From the NCBI RefSeq assembly GCF_001426705.1, contig NZ_LMFC01000001.1, forward strand, positions 1,207,355 to 1,271,354: 64,000 bases of DNA. The letters are read 5' to 3'. The stretch's first letter is position 1. The number at the start of each line of letters is the position of its first letter. Under the pieces are notes generated by a model. That model was not told the origin of the DNA. It searched no databases and saw nothing but the letters and a program-made list of their open reading frames with translations. Source of the stretch: Cellulomonas sp. Root485 (GTDB taxonomy: Bacteria; Actinomycetota; Actinomycetes; Actinomycetales; Cellulomonadaceae). A program made the translations under genes and the position numbers. Positions 1 through 7,867 of this stretch are shown here, piece by piece.

Positions 1-1
1 C

Positions 2-313
2 GCCTCCGACCTGCTGGGCGACATCGCGTACGGCGTGCCGCCCCTGACCGACGTGGACGTCTCCGAGCTGGTCCGCACGGCGCGGGCGGCCCCGCGGCTG
101 TTCGGGTACCGCGGGCTGCCGGCACTGGACGTCGCCGCGCTGGAGGACATCATCGCGCGCGTCGCCGTGCTCGCCGACGACCTCCCGGAGCTGCGCTCGC
201 TGGAGCTCAACCCGGTGGTCGTCTCCGAGCACGGTGCGGCTGTCCTCGGTGCCCGCGCCTCGGTGTCCCGCGCGGACCGCGCCGACGCCACCCGACGGCT
301 GCCGAGGGTGTGA
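2..313 (+). CDS. C-terminal fragment of an NDP-forming acyl-CoA synthetase (possibly GNAT-fused)
   Basis: Only the last 103 residues lie in the window and the frame is open at the left edge. The fragment ends with a charged helix followed by SLELNPVVV, the ELNPV motif of the C-terminal ATP-grasp (succinyl-CoA-synthetase-like) domain of ADP-forming acyl-CoA synthetases. In actinomycetes this domain is commonly part of a large protein that also carries a GNAT acetyltransferase domain, but that part cannot be seen here. The family activates short-chain acids such as acetate, or serves as a protein lysine acetyltransferase. The assignment to the ATP-grasp end is fairly safe. The full domain make-up is unknown. 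Confidence 0.6.
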   Translation, partial: ASDLLGDIAYGVPPLTDVDVSELVRTARAAPRLFGYRGLPALDVAALEDIIARVAVLADDLPELRSLELNPVVVSEHGAAVLGARASVSRADRADATRRLPRV

Positions 314-362
314 CCCTGTGCGTGCTCGCCGGACAGGGCCGGTGAGGTGGGAGGATGGGCAG

Positions 363-938
363 GTGCCTGCTGCTGCTCCCGCCCTGCACCACGACCTCCA
401 CCGTGCCGGCTACTACCCCGAGCTCGTCGTCGACGTGCTCGACGTGGCCCTCGCGGACGAAGAGGTCGTGGCTCACCTGGTCCACCCCGAGACGACGTTC
501 GACGCCGCCGAGGTCCGCCGCCACGTCACCGTGCTGGTGCTGACGCCCACGCGGTTGATCGTCGCCCACGTCGACGACCACCCGGCCGACTCCGAGCACC
601 CGTCGGCGTCCGCGTCGGCCACGACCGAGGCGGTGCCGCTGGCGGAGCTCACGTCGGTCGCGCTGACCCACGTCGTGCCGCTGCCGGAGAAGCACGAGCG
701 CGGCAGGCCCGCGCAGGAGCTGACCCTGGTGGTCGGCTGGGGTGCGGTCTCCCGGGTGGACCTGGAGCCGGCCACGTGCGGCGACCCGAACTGCGACGCG
801 GACCACGGCCTCACGGGCACCTTGGCGCCCGACGACGTGGTCGTGCGGGTGAGTGCCGCCGCGGAGGGTCTCGACTCGGTGCGGGCCGCCACGGCGTTCG
901 CCCGGCAGCTGTCCGCGGCGAGCGCCCGGGCCCGATGA
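363..938 (+). CDS. DUF5998 family protein
   Basis: A 191-residue soluble protein of a conserved actinobacterial family without known function. The sequence begins VPAAAPALHHDLHRAGYYPE, followed by an acidic alpha/beta body and a pair of cysteines in ATCGDPNCDAD near residue 140. No membrane span or signal peptide is visible. The open frame extends further upstream, but GTG at 363 is the likely start: it is preceded by GGGAGGA at 349-355, and the overlapping GAGGAT at 351-356 could instead be a -10 of a leaderless transcript. The stop overlaps the ATG of the next gene (ATGA at 935-938), so the two are translationally coupled. The pairing of this family with the phosphodiesterase that follows suggests a shared role, which is inference. 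Confidence 0.75.
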   Translation: MPAAAPALHHDLHRAGYYPELVVDVLDVALADEEVVAHLVHPETTFDAAEVRRHVTVLVLTPTRLIVAHVDDHPADSEHPSASASATTEAVPLAELTSVALTHVVPLPEKHERGRPAQELTLVVGWGAVSRVDLEPATCGDPNCDADHGLTGTLAPDDVVVRVSAAAEGLDSVRAATAFARQLSAASARAR

Positions 939-2131
939 CCGGCCTCGAGGCGCCGGCGTCGAGGGTCTCGACGCGGACGCGCGCGGAGGTCGATGCGGCC
1001 GACTTCCTGACGCCGGGCTCAGACCACCCGTGCCTGGGCCGGGTGCTCCCCGCCGTCGCCGGTGCCCTCGGGGTGCTCGACGTGCCCGACGCGAGGGACT
1101 CCCAGTCGCTGCTCGGCCTGCCCGACGCGGCCCGCGTCTGCGTGGTTCTCGTCGACGGGCTGGGGCACACCAACCTCGCGGAGCGCGCCGGTCACGCGCC
1201 GTTCCTGCGTCGTCGGCTGGGCGACTCCACACCCCTGACCAGCACGTTCCCCTCCACCACCGCCACCGCGATGGGCACCTTCGGGGTCGCGCTGCCGCCG
1301 GGCCGCACGGGCATGCTCGGGTACACCGTCCGCGACCCCGCGACCGGGGAGCTGGGCAACCTGGTCAGCTGGACCGGTCTGCCGCCCGCGCGGCAGTGGC
1401 AGCGCGAGACGACCGTGTTCGAGCGGCTCGTCGCGGCGGGCACCAGCGTGACGAGCATCGGGCCGGCACGGTTCGCGGGCTCCGGGCTCACCGAGGCCGC
1501 CCTGCGCGGTCCCACCTACAAGGCCGCCGAGTCGCTGGCCGCCCGGGTCGACGCCACCGTGGACGCGCTGCGCCGCCCCGGCGTCGCGTACCTGTACTGG
1601 GGAGACGTCGACAAGGCGGGTCACCACCACGGGTGGGGGTCGTGGCAGTGGGGGGACGCGCTCGCGGAGCTCGACGCCGAGCTGGGCAGGCTCGCACGGC
1701 TCCTGCCGCGGGACACGGTCCTGGTAGTGACCGCCGACCACGGGATGGTCGACGTCGACCGGTCGCAGCGGTGGGACGTCGCCTCCGACCCCGGCCTCGG
1801 CGCCGGCGTCGCGATGGTCGCGGGGGAGCCTCGTGCGCTGCACCTGCACCTCGAGCCGGGCGCGGACGCGACGCACGTGGCGGACCGGTGGCGGGACACG
1901 CTCGGCTCCGCAGCCGTCGTCGTGACACGTGACGAGGCGATGTCCGACGCGTGGTTCGGAGACGTCTCCGAGCACGTCCTGCCGGTCATCGGGGACGTCG
2001 TGGTGGCGATGGCGGGCCGCGCGACCGTGGTGGACTCCCGGACCCAGACGCCGGCGTCGCTGGATCTCGTCGGGGTGCACGGCTCGTTGACGCGCCACGA
2101 GATGCTCGTCCCGTGCGTGGTGGTGGCCTGA
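935..2131 (+). CDS. alkaline phosphatase superfamily protein (nucleotide pyrophosphatase/phosphodiesterase type)
   Basis: A 398-residue metal-dependent hydrolase. The two-zinc site typical of the superfamily can be followed along the chain: VLVDGLG (first Asp), FPSTTATAMG (catalytic Thr), YWGDVDKAGHHHG (Asp and His), VTADHGM (Asp-His) and GVHGSL (last His). This matches the type I phosphodiesterase/nucleotide pyrophosphatase branch rather than classical PhoA. There is no signal peptide, so it should act in the cytoplasm. Its ATG overlaps the stop of the DUF5998 gene by four bases, and its TGA overlaps the ATG of the thymidine kinase gene by one base, so the three form one coupled operon. Substrate unknown. 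Confidence 0.85.
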   Translation: MTGLEAPASRVSTRTRAEVDAADFLTPGSDHPCLGRVLPAVAGALGVLDVPDARDSQSLLGLPDAARVCVVLVDGLGHTNLAERAGHAPFLRRRLGDSTPLTSTFPSTTATAMGTFGVALPPGRTGMLGYTVRDPATGELGNLVSWTGLPPARQWQRETTVFERLVAAGTSVTSIGPARFAGSGLTEAALRGPTYKAAESLAARVDATVDALRRPGVAYLYWGDVDKAGHHHGWGSWQWGDALAELDAELGRLARLLPRDTVLVVTADHGMVDVDRSQRWDVASDPGLGAGVAMVAGEPRALHLHLEPGADATHVADRWRDTLGSAAVVVTRDEAMSDAWFGDVSEHVLPVIGDVVVAMAGRATVVDSRTQTPASLDLVGVHGSLTRHEMLVPCVVVA

Positions 2132-2790
2132 TGGCCGAGCTGGTCTTCTTCTCCGGCACCATGGACAGCGGCAAGTCGACGCTCGCGCTCCAGATGCACC
2201 ACAACCACGCGGCGCGCGGCCGTGACGGAGTGCTGTTCACGCGGCACGACCGCGCCGGCGCGGCGACGATCTCCTCACGGTTGGGGCTGACGCAGCAGGC
2301 GCACGAGGTGGACGACTCGACGGACTTCTGGTCGGACGTCATCTCCCGCCGCACGCGCGGTCGACCCGTCGACTACCTCATCGGTGACGAGGCGCAGTTC
2401 TACACCGCCGACCAGGTGGAGCAGCTCGCGCGGGTCGTCGACGAGCTCGGGGTCGATGTCTTCGTGTTCGGCATCTCGACCGACTTCCGGGCTCGGCTGT
2501 TCCCCGGTGCCGCCCGGCTGGTCGAGCTGGCCGACCGGGTGGAGATCCTGCAGGTCCGCGCGCTGTGCTGGTGCGGCGCGCGGGCGACCCACAACGCCCG
2601 CACCATCGGCGGGACCATGGTGGTCGAGGGCGCGCAGGTCGTCGTGGGAGACGTCGAGGCCGGTGCCGACGAGGTCGGCTACGAGGTCCTGTGCCGTCGG
2701 CACCACATGCGGCGCATGACGGCCGCCACCGCCCGGGCGTCCTCGCCGAGCCCGCAGATGCTGACCTCCGCGGAGGAGCTCAGCATCTGA
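2131..2790 (+). CDS. tdk: thymidine kinase (TK1-like)
   Basis: A 219-residue type II thymidine kinase that phosphorylates thymidine to dTMP in the salvage pathway. The P-loop is SGTMDSGKST at residues 8-17, the Walker-B/DExQ region is YLIGDEAQFY near residue 89, and the C-terminal zinc site is formed by CWCGARATHN and CRRHH, as in the TK1 family. The length is close to the family norm. The start ATG overlaps the preceding stop (TGATG), implying coupling to the phosphodiesterase. It ends 18 bp before the stop of sepH on the opposite strand, with no convincing hairpin between them. Confidence 0.9.
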   Translation: MAELVFFSGTMDSGKSTLALQMHHNHAARGRDGVLFTRHDRAGAATISSRLGLTQQAHEVDDSTDFWSDVISRRTRGRPVDYLIGDEAQFYTADQVEQLARVVDELGVDVFVFGISTDFRARLFPGAARLVELADRVEILQVRALCWCGARATHNARTIGGTMVVEGAQVVVGDVEAGADEVGYEVLCRRHHMRRMTAATARASSPSPQMLTSAEELSI

Positions 2791-2808
2791 TGGATCTCTA
2801 CGCAGGCC

Positions 2809-3849
2809 TCATTCAGGTTTTGCGCCGAAGACGATCTCGTCCCAGCTGGGCACCTTGGCGCGACCCTTGCGTGCCCGTGGTCGCTCGGCGTCCTCGTGCT
2901 CCGCGGCCGGGGTGGTGACCGGTTCGGGCACGGAGACGGGCGCCGGGTAGACCACTGTCTCGGCCGCGGGGTCGGCATCGACCGGGTGGGCGCCGGGCAC
3001 CGTGGCGTCCGGCCGTCCGAAGTCGAACGCGTGCTGCGGCCCGAAGCCCTCGAACTCCTCGGAGTCGTCGTCGTCGAGCTCGACGGCCTGCCGCACGCCG
3101 CGTCTGCTGCGCAGGTCGTCCAGCAGCGACGCGGTCTCCGCCTGCGGGTCGGGCACAGGCTCGGGCTCGGGCTCGGGCTCGTCGACGGGGACGTCCTGCG
3201 GGGTCCGCAGGGTCCCGTCGCCCTGGAAGTCGAAGACGACGTCACGTACCGCGGCCAGGTGGCGGCGCGACACGGGCTCGTCGGGCAGCTCCGTCTCCGA
3301 CAGCCAGCGGGCCTCGTCCTCGTCGGCGACGACGGTGCGCTTGGCGAGATCGAAGGTCCACCGGGCCTCGCGCTCGGTGTCACCCACCGCGAACCGCGCG
3401 AGCACCACCCACGGCCCGGACGCGTCGCGCGCCGCGTCCCACGCGAGCGAGGCGGGGTCGACGCCGCGGGCGGCGAGCCGGTCGGTGACCAGGTCGCCGA
3501 GCGTGGGGGCGCCGACGTCGCGGCCGACGCGCGTGCTGCGTGCCTGCTCCGCCACGTGCTCGCGCTCGGCGAGCACCGGTCCCTCGTAGCGGCGGACGCG
3601 TTCCACGGGCAGGCCGGCGGAGTCCGCCACCTCCTGCGTGGTCGCGCCCGCGCGGATGCGCGCCTGGATCTCCCGCGGGCTCAGCGTCCCGGCGCTCTCC
3701 GCGCGCAGCTGCTCGAGCTGCGGGCGGTCGCGCCGCACGGCGGCGCGCAGCGGTTCGTCGATGCGCACACGAAAGCGTGCCCCGTCCGGGGCCACCAGGA
3801 CGAGATGCTCCCCGTCCTCGTGCAGACCCACCAGCTCCAGCTCACCCAT
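2809..3849 (-). CDS. sepH: septation protein SepH (DUF3071)
   Basis: A 346-residue actinobacterial cell-division protein. In Streptomyces, SepH binds FtsZ and promotes its assembly. The conserved DUF3071 N-terminal region starts MGELELVGLHEDGEHLVLV and includes a helix-turn-helix-like stretch (LSPREIQARIRAGATTQEVA). The C-terminal half is disordered and acidic, with a Glu-Pro run encoded by a repeated hexamer at 3163-3182, and ends in the conserved basic patch and VPSWDEIVFG. The frame opens eight codons further upstream, but ATG at 3849 is chosen because GGGAGG lies five bases before it. The gene is monocistronic on the minus strand, divergent from the TRIC-like channel gene. Confidence 0.85.
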   Translation of the reverse strand: MGELELVGLHEDGEHLVLVAPDGARFRVRIDEPLRAAVRRDRPQLEQLRAESAGTLSPREIQARIRAGATTQEVADSAGLPVERVRRYEGPVLAEREHVAEQARSTRVGRDVGAPTLGDLVTDRLAARGVDPASLAWDAARDASGPWVVLARFAVGDTEREARWTFDLAKRTVVADEDEARWLSETELPDEPVSRRHLAAVRDVVFDFQGDGTLRTPQDVPVDEPEPEPEPVPDPQAETASLLDDLRSRRGVRQAVELDDDDSEEFEGFGPQHAFDFGRPDATVPGAHPVDADPAAETVVYPAPVSVPEPVTTPAAEHEDAERPRARKGRAKVPSWDEIVFGAKPE

Positions 3850-3975
3850 GCGACCTCCCGGGAACTCGGGCACGAGCCTGCCACCGATCCGGCCCGTCGG
3901 CGTGCACCCGGGGCGGTGCGGCGCATGATCTCCGCGATGACGGCCCGCCTACGACGTCCAGGCGCGTCCCGCTGC

Positions 3976-3981
3976 GATGAT
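3976..3981 (+). promoter_or_regulatory. possible -10 element of a leaderless transcript
   Basis: GATGAT lies seven bases before GTG 3989 with no ribosome-binding site in between. It fits the recurrent layout in this window of a -10-like hexamer 6-8 nt ahead of a start codon. The match to TANNNT is imperfect (first base G), so this is weak support taken alone. Confidence 0.3.
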
Positions 3982-3988
3982 CGGCGCC

Positions 3989-4621
3989 GTGGACACCGAC
4001 ATCCCCCTGGAGCCGATCCTCGAGCTGGTCGGGGTGTTCGTCGGCGCGATGTCCGGGGCGCTGGCCGCCGTGCGCAAGCAGTTCGACGTCTTCGGGATCA
4101 TGGTGCTCGCCTGGGCGGCCGGGCTGGGTGGCGGCATCCTGCGTGACGTCCTCATCGGTGCGGTTCCCCCGGTCGGGATCTCGAACTGGCGGTTCATCGC
4201 GACCGCCGTCGCCGGCGCGACCCTGATCTACTTCTTCCACCCGCGGCTCGAACGAGCACGTCGCTTCATCGTGGTGCTGGACGCCGGGGCGCTCGCCCTG
4301 TTCAGCGTCGTCGGCACCATCAAGGGGCTGGAGTACGGCACGACGCTGACCGCGGCCGTGATCGTCGGCGTCATGACCGGCGTCGGCGGGGGAGTGCTGC
4401 GCGACCTGCTGTCGGGGGAGGTGCCGGTCGTCCTGCACCACCGGCAGCTCTACGCGATCCCCGCGCTCCTCGGGTCGACCGTGACGGCGATCCTGTGGTG
4501 GCAGGGTGCGATCACCACCGTGACGAGCGTGCTCGTCGTGATCGCGGTGTTCGCGCTGCGGGTCACCGCCCTGCGCTTCCAGCTGAAGGCTCCTGGGCCG
4601 TGGCGGGGGACGGTGCGCTGA
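3989..4621 (+). CDS. trimeric intracellular cation channel (TRIC/UPF0126) family membrane protein
   Basis: A 210-residue integral membrane protein with about seven hydrophobic segments. It shows the internal duplication of this family: GLGGGILRDVL in the first three-helix unit and GVGGGVLRDLL in the second. Bacterial members form trimeric cation (potassium) channels. The frame also allows ATG at 3977, four codons earlier. I prefer GTG 3989 because a -10-like GATGAT ends seven bases before it and neither start has a ribosome-binding site. The gene stands alone between sepH (divergent) and the inositol-monophosphatase-family gene, which has its own promoter-like element. Confidence 0.85.
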   Translation: MDTDIPLEPILELVGVFVGAMSGALAAVRKQFDVFGIMVLAWAAGLGGGILRDVLIGAVPPVGISNWRFIATAVAGATLIYFFHPRLERARRFIVVLDAGALALFSVVGTIKGLEYGTTLTAAVIVGVMTGVGGGVLRDLLSGEVPVVLHHRQLYAIPALLGSTVTAILWWQGAITTVTSVLVVIAVFALRVTALRFQLKAPGPWRGTVR

Positions 4622-4632
4622 CCGCGCGCTGA

Positions 4633-4638
4633 GAGGAT
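4633..4638 (+). promoter_or_regulatory. possible -10 element of a leaderless transcript
   Basis: GAGGAT sits exactly six bases before GTG 4645. The same hexamer plus GGGC spacer occurs before GTG 363. It could also be read as a poor Shine-Dalgarno sequence, so the assignment is tentative. Confidence 0.3.
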
Positions 4639-4644
4639 GGGCGG

Positions 4645-5490
4645 GTGAACCCCGACTCTCCCGACCAGGTCCGCACGCTCATGGAGGTCGCCGAGTCGCT
4701 GGCACGGGAGGCCGGTGCGCTCGTCCGTGACGGGCGGCGCAGGCTCGTCACCGTCGCGGCGACCAAGTCCAGCGACCAGGACGTGGTGACGGCGATGGAC
4801 CTGGCGTCCGAGTCGCTGCTGCGGAGCCGGCTGGCCGAGCTGCGACCGGACGACGCGATCCTCGGCGAGGAGGAGGCCTTCCGGCCGGGCACCTCCGGCA
4901 TCACCTGGGTGGTGGACCCGATCGACGGCACGGTCAACTACCTGTACGGGTCGACGGCCTACGCGGTCTCGGTGGCGGCCGCGACCGGTCCGGACCTCAC
5001 GGTCGCGCCCGACCCGGCCACCTGGACGGCGCTCGCCGGGTGCGTGTTCGCCCCGGAGGACGGGCGGACGTTCGTGGCGGGTCGTGGGCTCGGCGCGACG
5101 CTGGACGGGGCCGGCCTGCGCGTCGGCGCTGCGCGACCGTTGATCGACTCGCTCGTGGGCACCGGCTTCGGATACGTCGCGTCGAGGCGGCGGGCGCAGG
5201 GGCGAATCGTCGCAGAACTGTTGCCGCAGGTACGTGATATTCGTCGCGTCGGTTGCGCATCTCTCGACTTGTGCGCGATCGCCGCAGGGACCCTCGACCT
5301 GTACTACGAACGCGGGCTGCAGCCGTGGGACCTCGCGGCCGGTGCGCTCGTCGCCCAGGAGGCGGGCGCGCAGGTCACGGGCCTTCGGGGACGTGCAGCC
5401 CAGGAGTCGATGACCGTGGCCGGGCTCCCCGGCCGGGTCGAGGAGCTGAGGGCGTTCCTCGAGGCTCTCGACGCCGACTCCGGCGGATGA
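4645..5490 (+). CDS. inositol monophosphatase family phosphatase
   Basis: A 281-residue Mg-dependent sugar-phosphate phosphatase. The metal-binding signatures are GEEE at residues 74-77, DPIDGT at 91-96 and WDLAAG at 228-233, in the order and spacing of IMPase/SuhB/CysQ-type enzymes. The substrate could be inositol-1-phosphate or histidinol phosphate, and the sequence alone does not decide. Codon use changes sharply at 5203-5286: about 12 of 28 codons end in A or T, although elsewhere in the gene the third base is almost always G or C. The protein is well conserved there, so the shift suggests a constraint at the nucleotide level. Confidence 0.85.
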   Translation: MNPDSPDQVRTLMEVAESLAREAGALVRDGRRRLVTVAATKSSDQDVVTAMDLASESLLRSRLAELRPDDAILGEEEAFRPGTSGITWVVDPIDGTVNYLYGSTAYAVSVAAATGPDLTVAPDPATWTALAGCVFAPEDGRTFVAGRGLGATLDGAGLRVGAARPLIDSLVGTGFGYVASRRRAQGRIVAELLPQVRDIRRVGCASLDLCAIAAGTLDLYYERGLQPWDLAAGALVAQEAGAQVTGLRGRAAQESMTVAGLPGRVEELRAFLEALDADSGG

Positions 5491-5576
5491 AAACGCTCCC
5501 ACAGCGCGTGTGACGAAATCGGTCGAGCGTCCGGTTCGCACGGCGCTCGAAAGTGGTGCAGAATCCCACCGCGCGC

Positions 5577-5606
5577 GGGAACAAAAAGCGCGTCGCGTGC
5601 ATTGAT
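5577..5606 (+). promoter_or_regulatory. possible ECF-type promoter upstream of the DUF4193 gene
   Basis: GGGAAC at 5577-5582 resembles the -35 element of ECF sigma factors (GGAAC/GGGAAT) and is followed about 17 bases later by a CATTGA stretch. The surrounding 5491-5651 gap is clearly richer in A and T than its neighbours. The -10 match is poor, so confidence is low. Confidence 0.25.
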
Positions 5607-5651
5607 CCCGCGTATGAGTTTCCATCAAGACCACGGAGTGTGACGCCACAC

Positions 5652-5951
5652 ATGGCTACCGACTACGACGCCCCGCGCAAGACCGAGGAGGACCTGAGCG
5701 AGGACTCGCTCCAGGAGCTTCAGGCTCGGCGCTCCGACAAGAACTCGGGCGTGGTGGACGAGGACGAGACCGAGGCGGCCGAAGGGTTCGAGCTCCCGGG
5801 CGCGGACCTGTCCGGCGAAGAGCTCTCCGTGCGCGTGCTGCCCCGGCAGGCGGACGAGTTCACCTGCTCGAGCTGTTACCTGGTCCACCACCGCAGCCAG
5901 CTGGCCTACGAGCGCGACGGTCGTCCCGTCTGCTCGGAGTGCGCTGCCTGA
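5652..5951 (+). CDS. DUF4193 family small zinc-ribbon protein
   Basis: A 99-residue acidic protein of an actinobacterial family of unknown function. It starts [15 protein letters not shown], has a strongly acidic middle, and ends in a four-cysteine zinc ribbon: CSSC near residue 75 and CSEC four residues before the end. The alternative upstream start in the open frame lacks the conserved MATDYD beginning. It is preceded by a 161 bp AT-richer gap and followed by a perfect 18 bp hairpin, so it is a single-gene transcription unit. Regulatory or RNA-polymerase-associated roles have been guessed for such small ribbons. I see nothing here that decides. Confidence 0.8.
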   Translation: MATDYDAPRKTEEDLSEDSLQELQARRSDKNSGVVDEDETEAAEGFELPGADLSGEELSVRVLPRQADEFTCSSCYLVHHRSQLAYERDGRPVCSECAA

Positions 5952-5993
5952 CGGTTCGCACCGACCGTCCGAACCCAGAACGCGCACGGCTCA

Positions 5994-6038
5994 CCTGAGG
6001 GTCGGCCGCCCAGCACCACCGGGCGGCCGACCCTCAGG
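5994..6038. terminator. bidirectional hairpin terminator
   Basis: An 18 bp perfect inverted repeat (5994-6011 and 6021-6038) with a 9-base loop lies between the convergent DUF4193 and DUF3093 genes and overlaps the DUF3093 stop codon. There is no T-run, as is usual at this base composition. Confidence 0.8.
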
Positions 6039-6513
6039 CGTGCAGGGCGGCGACGAGCGCCGCCGGCCGACGGGTGGACACCACCCAGTACGGCGTCGGG
6101 TCCCGCGGGTCGTTCACCTCGACCCGGACCGCGGTGTGGATCCAGCCGCGCAGGCAGACGTGCGCGCGGGCATCGAGCCGGGGGCCCAGCTCGGCCCTGG
6201 TCGCCTCCGCGTCGAGCGTGACCGCTGCGCCGAGCAGGTCGACCGGGATGTGTGCGCCGCCGGCCCGGAGCACGCCGTCCCGTACCTCGACCCGCGGTGC
6301 CAGCCCGACGAGGAGGACCGCGCCGACCACCAGGACGGCGACGGCGACCAGCGCCGCCACGCGCGGGTCCAGCGGCACGAACGCCACCGCCATCATCGCC
6401 GAGAACACCACGAGCAGGACCCAGCCCAGCGGACCGAGCCACAGCCGCTCGGTGTAGGTCGGCGCTGTCGCCCGCGACGAGGGCAGCGGGGTTCCACGGG
6501 GAGCTTCGGGCAT
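6034..6513 (-). CDS. DUF3093 domain membrane protein
   Basis: A 159-residue protein with two N-terminal membrane spans (about residues 25-45 and 48-72) followed by a cytoplasmic beta-rich domain ending in [18 protein letters not shown], characteristic of DUF3093. The function is unknown. The frame is open far upstream, but ATG 6513 is the natural start: codons upstream run into the divergent dut promoter, and GATGCT lies exactly six bases before the ATG. The gene is divergent from dut, with only 39 bp between the two starts, so both promoters overlap. Confidence 0.75.
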   Translation of the reverse strand: MPEAPRGTPLPSSRATAPTYTERLWLGPLGWVLLVVFSAMMAVAFVPLDPRVAALVAVAVLVVGAVLLVGLAPRVEVRDGVLRAGGAHIPVDLLGAAVTLDAEATRAELGPRLDARAHVCLRGWIHTAVRVEVNDPRDPTPYWVVSTRRPAALVAALHA

Positions 6514-6519
6514 GCACCC

Positions 6520-6525
6520 AGCATC
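6520..6525 (-). promoter_or_regulatory. possible -10 element, leaderless DUF3093 transcript
   Basis: On the minus strand GATGCT ends six bases before ATG 6513. No ribosome-binding site is present. The first base departs from TANNNT. Confidence 0.3.
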
Positions 6526-6538
6526 CCATCCTGGCGGG

Positions 6539-6544
6539 TAGGGT
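6539..6544 (+). promoter_or_regulatory. -10 element, probable leaderless dut transcript
   Basis: TAGGGT matches TANNNT and ends eight bases before GTG 6553, so transcription should begin at or next to the start codon. No Shine-Dalgarno sequence is present between them. Confidence 0.45.
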
Positions 6545-6552
6545 CGGGCCCC

Positions 6553-7023
6553 GTGACGGCCGACCCCAGTACCGAGGTGCTCCTGCTGCGCCTCGACCCC
6601 GATCTTCCTGCGCCCGCCTACGCACACCCCGGCGACGCCGGTGCCGACCTGGTCTCCAGGATCGACGTCGTGATCCCGCCGCAGGGCCGCGTCACCGTCC
6701 CCACCGGGGTGGCCATCGCCCTGCCCGACGGGTTCGCCGCGTTCGTGCACCCGCGTTCCGGTCTGGCCATGCGGCACGGGCTCACCATCGTCAACGCACC
6801 CGGGACGGTCGACGCGGGCTACCGCGGCGAGATCGCTGTGACGCTCCTGAACACGGACGTCGAGCACCCGATCGAGCTTCACCGCGGTGACCGGATCGCG
6901 CAGCTGGTGATCCAGCGCGTGGAGCGCGTGCGCTTCGTCGAGGCCACGCAGCTGCCCGGGTCGCACCGCGGCGACGGCGGGTTCGGGTCGAGCGGCGGCT
7001 GGAAGGCTGCGCCGACGCGCTAG
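6553..7023 (+). CDS. dut: dUTP diphosphatase
   Basis: A 156-residue trimeric dUTPase that hydrolyses dUTP to dUMP and pyrophosphate, protecting DNA from uracil. All five family motifs are visible: [10 protein letters not shown] (I), PTGVAIALP (II), [19 protein letters not shown] with TVDAGYRGE (III), [10 protein letters not shown] (IV) and the C-terminal [11 protein letters not shown] arm (V) that closes over the active site. Motif III carries the catalytic Asp and Tyr. The length is normal. The earlier ORF start overlaps the divergent DUF3093 gene and is rejected in favour of GTG 6553, which follows a TAGGGT -10 element. Confidence 0.95.
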   Translation: MTADPSTEVLLLRLDPDLPAPAYAHPGDAGADLVSRIDVVIPPQGRVTVPTGVAIALPDGFAAFVHPRSGLAMRHGLTIVNAPGTVDAGYRGEIAVTLLNTDVEHPIELHRGDRIAQLVIQRVERVRFVEATQLPGSHRGDGGFGSSGGWKAAPTR

Positions 7024-7087
7024 GTCGGGACTACTGTCGATCTGTAGGCAACTGATGCGCGCGAGCGCGTCGAAGAGGAGTGAGCAC

Positions 7088-7867
7088 GTGGCGCTGTTCC
7101 GGCGTGGCGGGAAGGATCCCGCCCCCCAAGACACGGTGGAGACCGAGGCCGAGGAGTCGGCGGTCGTCGACGACGGGCTCGACCTCGACGACGCCCCGCA
7201 GGCGTCGTCCGCCCCGGTCGAGCGGACCGGCGGTCCGTGGGACGCCTCGCAGGTCGACGACGACCTCCCGCGCGTCGACCTCGGGGCCATCCTCCTGCCG
7301 GGCGTGCAGGGCATGGAGCTGCGGATGGAGATCGACAAGGCCACGAACGTCGTGTCCGCCGCGTCGATCCTGCTCGACGGCTCCTCGCTGCAGGTCCAGG
7401 CGTTCGCGGCCCCGCGCACGGACGGCATCTGGGACGAGATCCGCGCCGAGATCGCCGAGTCCGTGACGCAGCAGGGCGGTTCCGCCGACGACCTGCCAGG
7501 TCCGTTCGGGCGCGAGCTCCTGGCCCGGCTCCCCGTCCGGACGCCGGAGGGGCGCACGGGGCACCGCCCCGCCCGGTTCATCGGTGCCGACGGTCCGCGC
7601 TGGTTCGTCCGCGGTGTGATCACCGGTCGTGCGGCGGTCGACCCGTCGGCTGCGACCGCGCTGGAGCAGCTGTTCGCCGGGATCGTCGTGGTCCGCGGCA
7701 CGGACGCCCGCCCGCCTCGCGACCTGCTCACCCTGAGCCTCCCGGGGCCGGGCACACCCAACCTCCAGTCCGCCGACGCAGCCGCGCAGGCTCAGACCGG
7801 CGAGACAGCACCGGGCCCCGACTTCGACCCGCTGACCCGCGGCCCGGAGATCACGGAGATCCGATGA
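7088..7867 (+). CDS. DUF3710 domain-containing protein
   Basis: A 259-residue protein of a conserved actinobacterial family of unknown function. It starts VALFRRGGKDPAPQD, has an acidic linker to about residue 60, then the DUF3710 core (GAILLPGVQGMELRME through FVRGVITGRAAVD). There is no signal or membrane segment. GTG 7088 is chosen because GAGGAG lies about seven bases before it. An earlier GTG/ATG in frame has no such site. Its stop overlaps the next ATG (ATGA at 7864-7867). It is the first gene of a coupled trio DUF3710, OB-fold protein, DUF3159, a gene order widespread in actinomycetes. Confidence 0.8.
   Translation: MALFRRGGKDPAPQDTVETEAEESAVVDDGLDLDDAPQASSAPVERTGGPWDASQVDDDLPRVDLGAILLPGVQGMELRMEIDKATNVVSAASILLDGSSLQVQAFAAPRTDGIWDEIRAEIAESVTQQGGSADDLPGPFGRELLARLPVRTPEGRTGHRPARFIGADGPRWFVRGVITGRAAVDPSAATALEQLFAGIVVVRGTDARPPRDLLTLSLPGPGTPNLQSADAAAQAQTGETAPGPDFDPLTRGPEITEIR

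Noticed and set aside
207..1232. Long minus-strand ORF of 341 codons opposite the DUF5998/phosphodiesterase genes
   Set aside because: Arg/Pro/Gly-rich translation typical of antisense frames in GC-rich DNA. The plus-strand frames carry recognisable domains.
3163..3182. Tandem hexamer repeat (GGGCTC units) in sepH as a mobile or regulatory repeat
   Set aside because: It simply encodes the Glu-Pro run of the disordered SepH linker and stays in frame.
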